Notes: a model not told the origin generated them from the sequence alone. A DNA stretch of 64,000 nucleotides from Chryseobacterium oranimense (GCF_025244725.1 NZ_CP104203.1:806001-870000), one strand, 5' to 3'. Shown: positions 1-8,306, counted from the first letter of the stretch. A program made the numbers and translations.

Positions 1-92
1 ATGAAAAGGCGAAACTGGAAAAGGGAAATTTGCTTTTTAGCCTTTTCTCGATTTTACTCATTTACTTTTCATAATAACTTCAAAATCTAAAA
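1..92. other. Window edge, no assignable gene
   Basis: Nothing recognisable is encoded here. GAAAAGGC (3-10) can pair with GCCTTTTC (40-47), which could be the tail hairpin of a gene lying upstream of the window. A 29-codon frame opens at base 1 but resembles nothing. Confidence 0.3.
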
Positions 93-95
93 GTG

Positions 96-950
96 ATGAA
101 CAACAATATCTTTCCATGTATTTTATTTAATGGAGATGCCGGAAAATCAGCAGATTTTTATTGTAAGATATTCGGCGGCAAAATAACTGCAGATACACAG
201 ATTGTTATCAATATTGAACTTTTCGGACAAACGATAATGCTTCTGAATGGTCCGGAGAAGGAGAAAAATCCTTCAGTATCGTTTATGGTGATCTGTGATA
301 CCGAAGACGAAGTGCAACAGTATTGGGATCAGCTGAAGGACGGAGGAACAGCCCTGATGGATCTCGGAACCTATCCGTGGAGTAAGAAATACGGCTGGAT
401 TCGGGACCGTTACGGAGTAACCTGGCAGTTGTTTCTTGGTGAAAAAGCAAGTGACCAGAAATTGGTGCCTACCCTTATGTTTATCCATGGGAATAACGGA
501 AAAGCTGCAGATGCCATGAAGTTTTATACCAGAATTTTCCCCAATTCAGCGATCGGAAATATCTCAAAATATAAAGATGGAGGAGAATCCGGTGAAGATC
601 CGGAACATATAATGCATGCTCATTTCACAATAAATGGGTATAGCATGTTCTGCATGGATAATTCCCATGATCATCAGTTCGATTTTAATGAAGGAATTTC
701 AATGGTGGTCATGACAGACAGTCAGGAAGAAACAGACTATTTCTGGAACAGTCTTTCCGGCGAAGGAGGAATTGAGGAAGTGTGCGGCTGGGTGAAAGAT
801 CAATACGGATTAAGCTGGCAGGTCTTTCCCAGACAATCGATGAAACTGATCAGTGATCCTGATAAAGACAAAGTAAACAAAGTGATTCAGGCTATTATGA
901 AGATGAAGAATATTATTATAAAAGATTTGGAAGAGGCTTATAATTCATAA
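96..950 (+). CDS. VOC family protein with two PhnB-like domains
   Basis: Predicted cytosolic protein of the vicinal-oxygen-chelate superfamily, PhnB/3-demethylubiquinone methyltransferase-like subgroup. Two homologous halves are visible, at about residues 3-115 and 125-250. Each starts with a FxGxAxxAxxFYxxIF-type helix (NGDAGKSADFYCKIFGG; NNGKAADAMKFYTRIFP) and ends with a GWxxDxYGxxWQ(L/V)F motif (GWIRDRYGVTWQLF; GWVKDQYGLSWQVF). This is the fused double-domain form of what is usually a single-domain protein. The substrate cannot be read from sequence. GTG at 93 directly precedes ATG at 96, and I chose the ATG. It appears monocistronic, with 91 bp to the next gene. Confidence 0.85.
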   Translation: MNNNIFPCILFNGDAGKSADFYCKIFGGKITADTQIVINIELFGQTIMLLNGPEKEKNPSVSFMVICDTEDEVQQYWDQLKDGGTALMDLGTYPWSKKYGWIRDRYGVTWQLFLGEKASDQKLVPTLMFIHGNNGKAADAMKFYTRIFPNSAIGNISKYKDGGESGEDPEHIMHAHFTINGYSMFCMDNSHDHQFDFNEGISMVVMTDSQEETDYFWNSLSGEGGIEEVCGWVKDQYGLSWQVFPRQSMKLISDPDKDKVNKVIQAIMKMKNIIIKDLEEAYNS

Positions 951-1041
951 AGTTAAAATATATATTCAGTTGTTTTAATCCACTGTTTCTCCGTTTTCTT
1001 GTTTCTTTATTCCTGTTTCGGCTTGCTGTTTGATGTGATCT

Positions 1042-1890
1042 ATGAAAGATTTGCTTATGAAAACACAGAACAAGTCACAATCCAAATCAAAAGTGCCTAA
1101 GGAAGGTCTTCTTCCTGAAATCATCAGAAACAATTATCTGGGAAGCCTGAAACTCGCCGGAAAAAAAGCAGTCATCTCAGGCGGCGACAGTGGAATAGGT
1201 CAGGCTGTAGCCGTTCACTTTGCAAGAGAAGGAGCAGATGTTGCGGTGATTTATAAAGAAAGCGATGACGATGCAAGAGAAACCCAAAAACTCGTTGAGA
1301 AAGAAGGGCAGCAATGTATTCTTATCAAAGGTGACCTCACGAAGAAAGCATTCCGGTCAAAATGTATTGATAAGATAAAAAAGACCTGGAATAACCTGGA
1401 TATTCTGGTTAATAACGCAGGAATTCACACCTCTAAAAACAGTCTTGAAAAAATCTCTGATGAACAGATTGTGGAAACTTTCAATACCAATATTATTTCC
1501 ATGATTTCTTTTACGAGGGACTTTTTACCGCTGATCGGTGAGGGTGGCCGGATTATTTGCACAACATCAGTTACAGCGTATCGGGGAAGTGATCATCTCA
1601 TTGATTATGCAGCCACTAAAGGTGCCATTTTATCTTTTATCCGCTCTCTTTCGGCTAATCTTGCTGAGAAAAAAATACTGGTCAATGGAATTGCTCCGGG
1701 CCCCATATGGACACCTCTTGTGAAAGAAACCTTTGACGATTTGTCAACATTTGGAAAAGATACTCCCCTGAAACGGGCAGGACAGCCCTCAGAAGTTGCA
1801 CCGGCCTATGTTTTCCTTGCTTCTGAGGATGCCACTTACATTACTGGCGAGGTAATTCATATCAATGGTGGAGATTTTGTAGGCGGATAA
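1042..1890 (+). CDS. SDR family oxidoreductase, YghA/general stress protein type
   Basis: Classical-type short-chain dehydrogenase of about 280 residues. The NAD(P)-binding glycine motif is SGGDSGIG (around residue 48), followed by NNAG (about 128) and the catalytic YxxxK as YAATK (about 193). The C-terminus closes with INGGDFVGG, the usual ..(V/I)DGG.. end. The extra 35-40 residue N-terminal extension before the Rossmann fold is typical of the YghA/YdaD (GSP39-like) subgroup, so a stress-related dehydrogenase is likely. Substrate unknown. A second ATG at 1060 (MKTQNKS) is an equally plausible start. Confidence 0.85.
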   Translation: MKDLLMKTQNKSQSKSKVPKEGLLPEIIRNNYLGSLKLAGKKAVISGGDSGIGQAVAVHFAREGADVAVIYKESDDDARETQKLVEKEGQQCILIKGDLTKKAFRSKCIDKIKKTWNNLDILVNNAGIHTSKNSLEKISDEQIVETFNTNIISMISFTRDFLPLIGEGGRIICTTSVTAYRGSDHLIDYAATKGAILSFIRSLSANLAEKKILVNGIAPGPIWTPLVKETFDDLSTFGKDTPLKRAGQPSEVAPAYVFLASEDATYITGEVIHINGGDFVGG

Positions 1891-1995
1891 GTAAAAACTT
1901 AGACTTTAAAGCAAGAAATCAGGACGTCTATAACTAATTTTGGAGTCTGTCATCTGAAATCGACGTCTGAAATCTAATATCTAAATAAAAAAACA

Positions 1996-2424
1996 ATGCA
2001 GAAAATATTTTTTGAAATTCAAATTGATGCAGCTCCTGAGAAAGTATGGGATGTCCTTTGGAGTGATATTACCTACAGGCAGTGGACCACTGCATTTATG
2101 GAAGGTTCCTTTTACATGGGAAGCTTTGAAGAAGGAAACATCATCAAGTTTTTTGATCCCAACAATAATGGAATGTACAGCCGTGTTGAAAAAAATATAC
2201 CCAATAAAGAAATGAAATTTCTGCACCTGGGAGAGATTTATAACGGGGTAGAAAGTGAGCAGAATTGGGGTGAAGCCACAGAAAGGTATGTTTTAGAGGA
2301 AACACCTACAGGAACCCTGTTGAAAATTGAAATCAATACACCTGAAGAGTTTAAAGATTTTTTTGAGGAAAAATTTCCAACAGCTTTGGGAATTGTAAAA
2401 AATCTTTCGGAAAACCAATTATAA
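1996..2424 (+). CDS. SRPBCC (AHSA1/START-like) domain protein
   Basis: Small soluble protein of 142 residues with the SRPBCC lipid-binding-like fold. The N-terminal strand carries the family signature INAxxxKVWDVLW, seen here as DAAPEKVWDVLWSD at residues 10-23, and the C-terminal helix reads FPTALGIVKNLSENQL. It is a clear tandem paralogue of the next gene (shared KVWDVLW near the N-terminus and GLEIVKNLSEN-type C-terminus), with a 25-bp gap, so the two are probably co-transcribed. Role unknown; family members bind hydrophobic ligands. Confidence 0.8.
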   Translation: MQKIFFEIQIDAAPEKVWDVLWSDITYRQWTTAFMEGSFYMGSFEEGNIIKFFDPNNNGMYSRVEKNIPNKEMKFLHLGEIYNGVESEQNWGEATERYVLEETPTGTLLKIEINTPEEFKDFFEEKFPTALGIVKNLSENQL

Positions 2425-2449
2425 AAGCACCAACCACAAAATCTGAAAT

Positions 2450-2893
2450 ATGGAAACCTTATCATACGAAATAGAAATCAATGCATCACCGCAGAAAGTC
2501 TGGGATGTTCTTTGGAATAGCGGTACTTATGCCGAATGGACCCGATTCTTCGGTTCAGGCTCAGAAATGAAATCCGACTGGAAAGTTGGCGGGAAAACCT
2601 ACTTCCTCAATGGAGAAGGTGAAGGAATGGTATCAACCATTGACAGCCTTGATGAACCCCATCAAATTATTTTTAAACATTTGGGAATGGTAGATAAAGA
2701 AGGTAACGAAGATACAAAGAGCAAAGAAGTAATGGAATGGAGCGGTTGTTTCGAGAAATATATTCTTATTGACCTGGAGGGAAAAACAAAGCTTCATGCA
2801 GAAGTGCAGACCGAAAAAGAATGGGAAGAACATATGAATACAGGATTTACAAAAGGACTGGAAATAGTGAAGAACCTTTCCGAAAATAAATAA
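2450..2893 (+). CDS. SRPBCC (AHSA1/START-like) domain protein, paralogue
   Basis: 147-residue SRPBCC protein. It starts METLSYEIEINASPQKVWDVLW, which matches its neighbour upstream, and ends KGLEIVKNLSENK. The two copies have diverged through the middle, so the duplication is not recent. It is the last gene of the pair and a strong hairpin terminator follows 20 bp after the stop. Ligand or partner cannot be deduced. Confidence 0.8.
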   Translation: METLSYEIEINASPQKVWDVLWNSGTYAEWTRFFGSGSEMKSDWKVGGKTYFLNGEGEGMVSTIDSLDEPHQIIFKHLGMVDKEGNEDTKSKEVMEWSGCFEKYILIDLEGKTKLHAEVQTEKEWEEHMNTGFTKGLEIVKNLSENK

Positions 2894-2913
2894 TTGTTAT
2901 TTGTATAATAATA

Positions 2914-2950
2914 AAAACCACATAGACTTTCAAAATCTGTGTGGTTTTTT
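2914..2950 (+). terminator. Rho-independent terminator after the SRPBCC pair
   Basis: AAAACCACATAGA pairs with TCTGTGTGGTTTT (one G-T pair) around an 8-base loop and runs into a T tract. Confidence 0.8.
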
Positions 2951-3014
2951 GATATATTGGGGAGAAGTGTGGTAAAATAATTTTATCTTTTCAATACAGT
3001 AAATAAATAAAAAC

Positions 3015-3473
3015 ATGAAGTTATTAACGATCCTTTTTGCAACATTTATCCTTGCTTTAGTAGGAACTTATATCGTTCAGGGAAAACCTGATTTTTTATT
3101 TTCAGGAAATCTTGGGATGGCTGTGTTTATTATATTCACAGGATTTTCCCATTTTAAATTCCAGAAAGGAATGGCAATGATGATTCCTGATTTTATCCCC
3201 GGCAAAATGTTCTGGGTATATTGTACAGGATTTCTGGAAATAGCAGCGGGAATAGGTCTGATGATCCCGTCCATAAGAGAAACTACAGCTATACTGCTGA
3301 TTATATTTTATGTTTTGGTATTTATAGCCAACATTAATTCATCCAGGAAAAATATCAATATTTTCAAAGCAGATTATACGGGGCCCGGCATGAGCTATCT
3401 TTACAGGGAACGAATTCCCATGCAGCTTATTTTAATAGCCTGGACCTGGTATTTCGGAATATATATCAATTGA
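3015..3473 (+). CDS. DoxX-like small integral membrane protein
   Basis: 152 residues with four predicted membrane helices (about 1-22, 31-47, 68-86, 90-106, with a further hydrophobic stretch at 134-150). The layout, with a conserved FxGFSHF(K)F segment after helix 2 and a loop reading MMIPDFIPGKMFWVY, fits the DoxX/DoxD-like membrane protein superfamily. Members include quinone-linked and uncharacterised proteins, so no reaction is assigned. It stands alone between two intergenic regions and has no visible signal peptide beyond its first helix. Confidence 0.65.
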   Translation: MKLLTILFATFILALVGTYIVQGKPDFLFSGNLGMAVFIIFTGFSHFKFQKGMAMMIPDFIPGKMFWVYCTGFLEIAAGIGLMIPSIRETTAILLIIFYVLVFIANINSSRKNINIFKADYTGPGMSYLYRERIPMQLILIAWTWYFGIYIN

Positions 3474-3558
3474 GAGTTCTTTAAGTTTTTTTAATTATTT
3501 GTACAAAATTTTATAATTTATGTAACATTTTGGGGAGAAAACTGTCCTATTATATATA

Positions 3559-3580
3559 AGATCTTAATTGTTTAAGATCT
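3559..3580 (+). promoter_or_regulatory. Dyad/hairpin in the leader of the S9 peptidase
   Basis: AGATCTTAA and TTAAGATCT form a perfect 9-bp inverted repeat around TTGT, ending 35 bp before the S9 peptidase ATG. It could be a 5' UTR hairpin or an operator. No poly-T follows, so it is not a terminator. Confidence 0.4.
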
Positions 3581-3615
3581 GTAATAGAGAAAATTAACCA
3601 TCCAAAATATGAATT

Positions 3616-5622
3616 ATGAATTTTAACACTAAAATATTTGGTACGGCTCAAATCGTACTGTCAGCAATTATGATCAATGCACAGACTTCAACGGCCAAGC
3701 TGCCGGGCGATCCTACACTTCCATCCACCAAAGCAAATCTTGAAAAACTGGTTTCTTATGATAAAGGAAACTTTAAATATAAGGTAGAAGACTATTTTGC
3801 AAGACCTAATGCTTCACAGTTTAAAATTTCCCCGGACGGGCAATATCTGTCCTACAAAGAAAAAGATAAGGATAAAAAGAATCATGTCTATGTAAAAGAA
3901 CTCAAAACAGGCAAAATATCCAAAGCAATCGTTGAAAAAGACGATCTTATAAAAAGCTATGGATGGCTTGGCAACAAACGTCTTTTCTTTACCCAGGACA
4001 AAGGAGGAAACGAAAATATCCACCTGTATGCTGCGGATATTGACGGGAAAAACCTCAAAGATCTCACTCCGTTTGACGGAATTACCCTGGGAACCGTAAA
4101 GCTGATAAAAGATACAGATTTTGTTGTGGTTAGCATGAATAAAAACAACAAACAGATATTTGAACCCTATAAGATCAATTTCAATACAGGTGAAATAACC
4201 CAGCTGTATGAAAATAAGGATGTGAACAGTCCTATTGATGATTATATTTTTGATAAAGATGGAAACCTCAGAGGATACACCGTTCTTGAAAACGGATTAA
4301 CGACAAAAACTTATTATAAAGACTTACAGACAGGAAAATTTAACCTCCTGAAATCCACAGACTGGAAAGATACCTTTTACATCATAGGCCTTAATGATAA
4401 TTCTAAAAATAAGGATGAAGCGTATGTGGTCACCAATCTGGACAGTGATAAATCCAGGATTGTGCTCTATGATCTGAAAAAAAATGCTTTAATCAGGGAA
4501 GTATATTCCAATCCGGTATTTGACGTGAGCTCTATAAGCCTCGCCGGTAAAAACAGGAATTACGAACTGGATTATATCAGCTATGACGGTATTAAAAACG
4601 AAACGGTTCCGGTAAGTAAATTTTATAAAGAAATTGATGACCAGCTGAAAGCTGAATTTAAAGACAAACAGTTTTCCATCGTTTCTTCGGATGACAACAA
4701 CGAGAAACTTCTGGTTTATGTAGGCAGCGACAAACTTTATGGTGCTTACTACGAATATGATACGAAAAGTAAAAGAATAAGCCTTCTTTACAACCTGATG
4801 CCACAGCTGAAAGAAGAAGATATGGCAGAAATGAGGCCTATCTTATTCAAAAGCAGGGACGGGCTCACGATTCATGGCTATATTACTCTTCCTAAAGCGG
4901 CTCTTGAAGGTAAAAAAGTACCTCTGATTGTTAATCCTCATGGAGGTCCGCAGGGAATCCGGGATCAATGGGGATTCAACCCTGAAACTCAGCTTTTTGC
5001 CAGCAGAGGATATGCAACCCTTCAGGTGAATTTCAGAATTTCAGGAGGCTATGGAAAGGAATTTCAGAAATCGGGATACAAACAGATCGGAAGAAAAGCA
5101 ATGGATGATGTGGAAGACGGGGTAAAATATGCCATTGAACAAGGCTGGATTGATAAAGATAAAATCGCTATCTATGGAGGAAGCCATGGGGGATATGCTA
5201 CGCTGATGGGGCTTATCAAGACCCCTGATCTCTATGCTTGCGGGGTTGATTATGTAGGAGTATCCAATATCTTCACCTTCTTCGATTCTTTCCCGGAATA
5301 CTGGAAACCTTATAAAGAAATGGTAAAACAGATCTGGTATGATCTGGATAACCCGGAAGAAGCAAAAATAGCTAAGGAAGTTTCCCCTGTTTTCCAGATT
5401 GATAAAATCAAGAAACCTTTATTTGTGGTGCAGGGAGCCAATGACCCAAGGGTTAACATCAATGAATCCGATCAGATTGTAAAAGCAATGCGTGCAAAAG
5501 GCTTCGAAGTTCCCTATCTGGTAAAATATGATGAAGGACACGGATTCGGAAAAGAACCGAACAGGCTGGAGCTATACAAGTATATGCTGGGCTTCTTCGC
5601 AGAGAATTTTAATAAAAAATAG
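3616..5622 (+). CDS. Secreted prolyl oligopeptidase family (S9) serine peptidase
   Basis: 668 residues. An N-terminal signal peptide ends near INAQ (about residue 22). A beta-propeller region (about 60-420) with repeated SPDG-like blades covers an alpha/beta-hydrolase domain at about 430-665. The catalytic triad is visible: Ser523 in GGSHGGY, Asp610 in GANDPRV, and His642 in DEGHGF. This is the standard arrangement of S9 peptidases (prolyl oligopeptidase, DPP4 and acylaminoacyl peptidase types) and of normal length. The probable role is cleavage of short, often proline-containing peptides in the periplasm. Exact specificity is not readable. It is monocistronic with its own leader hairpin and downstream terminator. 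Confidence 0.9.
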   Translation: MNFNTKIFGTAQIVLSAIMINAQTSTAKLPGDPTLPSTKANLEKLVSYDKGNFKYKVEDYFARPNASQFKISPDGQYLSYKEKDKDKKNHVYVKELKTGKISKAIVEKDDLIKSYGWLGNKRLFFTQDKGGNENIHLYAADIDGKNLKDLTPFDGITLGTVKLIKDTDFVVVSMNKNNKQIFEPYKINFNTGEITQLYENKDVNSPIDDYIFDKDGNLRGYTVLENGLTTKTYYKDLQTGKFNLLKSTDWKDTFYIIGLNDNSKNKDEAYVVTNLDSDKSRIVLYDLKKNALIREVYSNPVFDVSSISLAGKNRNYELDYISYDGIKNETVPVSKFYKEIDDQLKAEFKDKQFSIVSSDDNNEKLLVYVGSDKLYGAYYEYDTKSKRISLLYNLMPQLKEEDMAEMRPILFKSRDGLTIHGYITLPKAALEGKKVPLIVNPHGGPQGIRDQWGFNPETQLFASRGYATLQVNFRISGGYGKEFQKSGYKQIGRKAMDDVEDGVKYAIEQGWIDKDKIAIYGGSHGGYATLMGLIKTPDLYACGVDYVGVSNIFTFFDSFPEYWKPYKEMVKQIWYDLDNPEEAKIAKEVSPVFQIDKIKKPLFVVQGANDPRVNINESDQIVKAMRAKGFEVPYLVKYDEGHGFGKEPNRLELYKYMLGFFAENFNKK

Positions 5623-5643
5623 AATAGCTTTATAATAAACAGG

Positions 5644-5674
5644 AACGGGAAGTGTAATGCTTTCCGTTTTTTTA
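5644..5674 (+). terminator. Rho-independent terminator after S9 peptidase
   Basis: AACGGGAAG pairs with CTTTCCGTT (one G-T pair) around a short loop and is followed by seven Ts. Confidence 0.75.
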
Positions 5675-5679
5675 TAATA

Positions 5680-5721
5680 GACATCAGACATCAGACATCA
5701 GATTTTAGACTTTAGACTTTA
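5680..5721. repeat. Heptanucleotide tandem array
   Basis: Six consecutive 7-mers of the form GAYNTYA: GACATCA three times, GATTTTA once, GACTTTA twice. The block sits in an otherwise gene-free spacer between a terminator and the sigma factor gene. Related but scrambled text (GTCTGTCATCTGAAAT, GACGTCTGAAATC) lies at 1920-1985. Confidence 0.7.
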
Positions 5722-5863
5722 GATTAAGTTTTAACCCCAAAACTTTTATCCCACATCTTATACCATGTATCCCGAAACCCGTATCCCGTAACAAAAATTC
5801 ACCAATCAATAATTTTTTTTAAATTTATTAAAGTAAAACCAAAAGACAGTTCGTCATAGCAAT

Positions 5864-6442
5864 ATGGAGGTTGTCGAAGAAATAACAATGCCACAAGAGG
5901 AGAAAGCAAGTATCATCTCACAAACCGTTTCAAAGTACGGAGGAAAGCTGATGTCTTATATTCGTCCGAAAGTGAAAAACACGGAAGATGCGGAAGATAT
6001 TCTGCAGGAAGTGTGGTTTCAGTTCAGCAGTCTGACCAATCTTTCCGAGATTGTGAATGTGGGCGGCTGGCTGTACAGGGTAACTGCAAATAAGATCACA
6101 GACCGTTACCGAAAAAAGAAAACTGAAAATCTTGAAGATTTCGTTTATGAAGATGAAGACGGAAGTTTCTCTATCAAAGATATTTTATTGCTGGACGAAA
6201 GTGCCGGACCTGAAGTTAAAATGTTTCAGGATGAAATATGGAAGAAGCTTTTTGAAGCCCTGGACGAACTTCCCGAAAAACAGAGACTGGTTTATGTAGA
6301 AAATGAACTGAATGATAAAACCCTTCAGCAGATTGCTGATGAGCAGGGAGAAAATATAAAAACCATTATCAGTAGAAAGAATTATGCTGTGAAGCATTTG
6401 AGAAACAGGCTGAGAAAATTATACGAAGATTTAAATAGTTAG
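5864..6442 (+). CDS. RNA polymerase sigma-70 factor, ECF type
   Basis: 192 residues. Region 2 lies at about 25-95 (the core helix reads NTEDAEDILQEVWFQF, then NKITDRYRKKK). After an acidic linker, region 4 lies at about 125-185 (LPEKQRLVYVENELNDKTLQQIADEQGENIKTI, an HTH with the turn at IADEQG). No region 1 or 3, so an extracytoplasmic-function sigma factor. It is the first gene of a probable three-gene operon with 6456-6800 (13-bp gap) and 6892-7161, whose small membrane products might act as its regulators. No classical anti-sigma domain is seen. ATG 5888 (MPQEEK) is an alternative start. Confidence 0.9.
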   Translation: MEVVEEITMPQEEKASIISQTVSKYGGKLMSYIRPKVKNTEDAEDILQEVWFQFSSLTNLSEIVNVGGWLYRVTANKITDRYRKKKTENLEDFVYEDEDGSFSIKDILLLDESAGPEVKMFQDEIWKKLFEALDELPEKQRLVYVENELNDKTLQQIADEQGENIKTIISRKNYAVKHLRNRLRKLYEDLNS

Positions 6443-6455
6443 TAAAAAGAAAGTT

Positions 6456-6800
6456 ATGAATCATAATAAACACAAAAAAGGCTGGATTCTTTTATTCTTA
6501 TGTCCACCGTTAATTTTACTGGGAGTTACATGGATTGTCATGTCCCTTTGGAATTGTCTGCTTCCTGATATTTTGGGCGTGAAATCAATAACATACTGGC
6601 AGGCAATGGGAATATTGATTTTAAGTAAGATTCTTTTCGGAGGTTTCCATTTTGGAAAGGGTATGAGAGATTTTAAGGAAAGAAAGATGAGAGAAAAAAT
6701 GCAGCATCTGTCTCCTGAAGAAAGGGAAAAATTTAAAGAAGTCTGGAGAGAAAAATGTGCAGGCGGATTCTTTAACAGGCCCAATAAAACAAACGAATAA
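6456..6800 (+). CDS. Small two-helix membrane protein downstream of sigma factor
   Basis: 114 residues, not recognised. Two hydrophobic helices (about 9-30 and 47-63) are followed by a strongly charged, probably helical tail (residues 70-105, including LSPEEREKFKEVW). The tail resembles the end of small flavobacterial proteins that follow ECF sigma factors, and a role in controlling that sigma factor is possible but only inferred from the 13-bp spacing. The ORF on the opposite strand (6461-6784) is a shadow. Confidence 0.7.
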   Translation: MNHNKHKKGWILLFLCPPLILLGVTWIVMSLWNCLLPDILGVKSITYWQAMGILILSKILFGGFHFGKGMRDFKERKMREKMQHLSPEEREKFKEVWREKCAGGFFNRPNKTNE

Positions 6801-6813
6801 TTTGAAAATTTTA

Positions 6814-6884
6814 AAGAAGTAGTAAAGTAAATTTAAAATTCATTCGTCTATATAAAAAACAAGAAGTAGTAAAATTTAAAATTT
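6814..6884 (+). repeat. Direct repeats in operon spacer
   Basis: AAGAAGTAGTAAA followed within a few bases by ATTTAAAATT occurs at 6814-6840 and again at 6861-6884. A shortened third copy (AAGTAGTAAAA) begins at 7160. The repeat flanks the small gene 6892-7161 and suggests local duplication of a spacer. Confidence 0.55.
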
Positions 6885-6891
6885 TGAAAAA

Positions 6892-7161
6892 ATGAAAAAT
6901 TCAGCATTAAAAGGAGCTCTTGGAGCATTAGCTATTGTAGGAGTAGCATTGGCTGCTAAAAAAATAGCACAGAGAAAAAGATTTATGAAAGGTATTTTTA
7001 ACGAATACGGAATCAAAGAAAAATCACCTTTCGGTCTTGCAGATAAGATCAGAGAAATGAATGATGAGCAATATCAGGAACTGAAAGGGAAGTTCAAAAA
7101 AGAATTTGCTTCAGGATTTTGCAGAAAGAATCATAGAAATACTGCAGAAGCAGAAGCATAA
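6892..7161 (+). CDS. Small protein with N-terminal hydrophobic helix
   Basis: 89 residues, function unknown. An Ala/Gly-rich hydrophobic segment (residues 5-23, GALGALAIVGVALAAKK) is followed by a basic region and a helical, charged tail (about 45-78). It is the last gene of the sigma-factor cluster and is followed by a very strong GC-rich terminator. Codon use matches its neighbours. The context suggests a membrane-attached accessory protein. Confidence 0.65.
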   Translation: MKNSALKGALGALAIVGVALAAKKIAQRKRFMKGIFNEYGIKEKSPFGLADKIREMNDEQYQELKGKFKKEFASGFCRKNHRNTAEAEA

Positions 7162-7187
7162 GTAGTAAAAACTAAATTGAAATTGTT

Positions 7188-7233
7188 AATTCCGGCGCGG
7201 GAAGCAGAGCTTCCCGCGCCGGAATTTTTTTTA
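7188..7233 (+). terminator. Strong GC-rich terminator closing the sigma-factor operon
   Basis: A perfect stem (AATTCCGGCGCGGGAAGC with its complement, ending at 7226) encloses a three-base loop AGA and is followed by a run of Ts. It is unusually long and GC-rich for this genome. Confidence 0.9.
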
Positions 7234-7235
7234 TC

Positions 7236-7392
7236 GTCATTGCGAGGAGCACAGCGACAAAGCAATCTCAAATAATGGTGGCTTCGAGGACCTCAGCCAC
7301 CAACAGTGCAGCTTTACGAAATAGGAAACAATGTATCATAAATTTAAGCGATTGGTTGTAGATTTTAGGTGGCTGAGGTTCTCGAAGCCACC
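7236..7392. repeat. REP-like repeat cluster with 25-bp inverted pair
   Basis: Three elements share this 160-bp spacer. The first is an imperfect palindrome GTCATTGCGAGG..AGCAATCTC at 7236-7269, with a second copy at 11651. The others are GGTGGCTTCGAGGACCTCAG(CCACC) at 7277-7301 and its reverse complement with one mismatch at 7368-7392. Each 25-mer is itself a hairpin (GGTGGCT/AGCCACC). The core CTGAGsTyxTCGAAG also occurs at 58276-58290. This looks like a dispersed palindromic repeat family. Confidence 0.65.
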
Positions 7393-7483
7393 GTTGCCAT
7401 AGCTCAAAAGTTAAGAAGTGAATTCCTCCTCAAAATAAGGCTACATTTTACGCTGTAGACTAACGATAAAAAAAATAAATTCC

Positions 7484-7491
7484 TATTTTTG
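7484..7491 (+). promoter_or_regulatory. Promoter -7 box of the J-domain gene
   Basis: TATTTTTG matches the Bacteroidota TAnnTTTG box, 9 bp before the ATG, implying a very short leader. No clear TTG at the usual upstream spacing. Confidence 0.5.
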
Positions 7492-7500
7492 TAAGGCTCA

Positions 7501-8148
7501 ATGAAAGACTACTACTATTTTCTCGGGATTTCTCCGGATGCTTCAGAAGAAGACATCAAAAAAGCCTATCGAAAGCTGTCTTTAAAATATCATCCCGATA
7601 AGAATGAAAACGACGATTTTTTTGCAGGACGTTTCCGTGAAATTCAGGAAGCTTATGAAATACTAAGTGACCCGGGGAAAAGACGTACCTATGATCAGAA
7701 TTTAGAGAGTCATCAGAAAAGTTTCAGGTATAATATTCCGCCTTCTATTAAAACGTTTACGGCAAATAAAATTCATGCAAAAAAAGGGGAGGAGATCATC
7801 ATCAACTGGCAGACGAGCAATGCTGATGTGGTGAAAATACTTCCTTTCGGTCTGGAAAAACCTTTTGGAGAAAGGATATTTAAGATCACGGAATTTAAGG
7901 ATGGAAAATTTCAGTTATTGCTTCATGCAACGAATTCTCTGCTTCATAAAACTGCGGTGCAGGGAATCACTATTACTGAAGTCTTTGAGAACGAGAGCGC
8001 TCAGTTTAAAAATAGTGTGGAGGAAATGTTCAGGCCTCAGCCGAGGACACGGATCAATAGATTCGGTCAGCCCAAAATGATGATGCTGATCTGGGGAATT
8101 ATTATTTTGGCCCTGGCAATATATTTTTTATTCAGGAATTCCGGCTAG
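7501..8148 (+). CDS. Membrane-anchored J-domain (DnaJ-like) protein
   Basis: 215 residues. The J domain occupies residues 1-66 and is intact: [24 protein letters not shown] start, HPD motif in KYHPDKN, and [14 protein letters not shown] end. It should therefore stimulate an Hsp70 ATPase. There is no Gly/Phe region or Cys zinc centre, so it is not DnaJ itself. Residues about 80-150 form a beta-rich domain of unknown type, and a single hydrophobic helix at about 192-211 makes it a tail-anchored inner-membrane co-chaperone. It is convergent with the 50-residue gene at 8150-8302, with only one base between the stops and no terminator. Confidence 0.85.
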   Translation: MKDYYYFLGISPDASEEDIKKAYRKLSLKYHPDKNENDDFFAGRFREIQEAYEILSDPGKRRTYDQNLESHQKSFRYNIPPSIKTFTANKIHAKKGEEIIINWQTSNADVVKILPFGLEKPFGERIFKITEFKDGKFQLLLHATNSLLHKTAVQGITITEVFENESAQFKNSVEEMFRPQPRTRINRFGQPKMMMLIWGIIILALAIYFLFRNSG

Positions 8149-8149
8149 C

Positions 8150-8302
8150 TTAAGCCATCTTTTTTCTTCCCGGACATTTCTTGCATCTTTTTCCCTTCTT
8201 GAATTTCTTGCAGCAGGATTTTTTTTCGCAGAACATGTCTTCATTATTGAATGCGTATGCTGGAGTTAAAGGCGGTACTTTAAATGGGATAATCATATTC
8301 AT
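8150..8302 (-). CDS. 50-residue Cys/Lys-rich small protein
   Basis: Small frame found by reading the minus strand: MNMIIPFKVPPLTPAYAF, then an acidic NNEDMFCEKK and a tail with CC, C and CxxC-type spacings (five cysteines in the last 26 residues) set in lysines, ending CPGRKKMA. A perfect TAnnTTTG promoter box lies 4 bp upstream of its ATG and its stop is 1 bp from the convergent J-domain gene, both of which favour a real gene. The Cys/Lys tail resembles SEC-C-like zinc-binding tails, but no function is claimed. Confidence 0.65.
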   Translation of the reverse strand: MNMIIPFKVPPLTPAYAFNNEDMFCEKKSCCKKFKKGKRCKKCPGRKKMA

Positions 8303-8306
8303 GTTG

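Noticed and set aside
5680-5721. CRISPR-like array
   Set aside because: Units are 7 bp with no spacers and no cas genes nearby; it is a simple tandem repeat.
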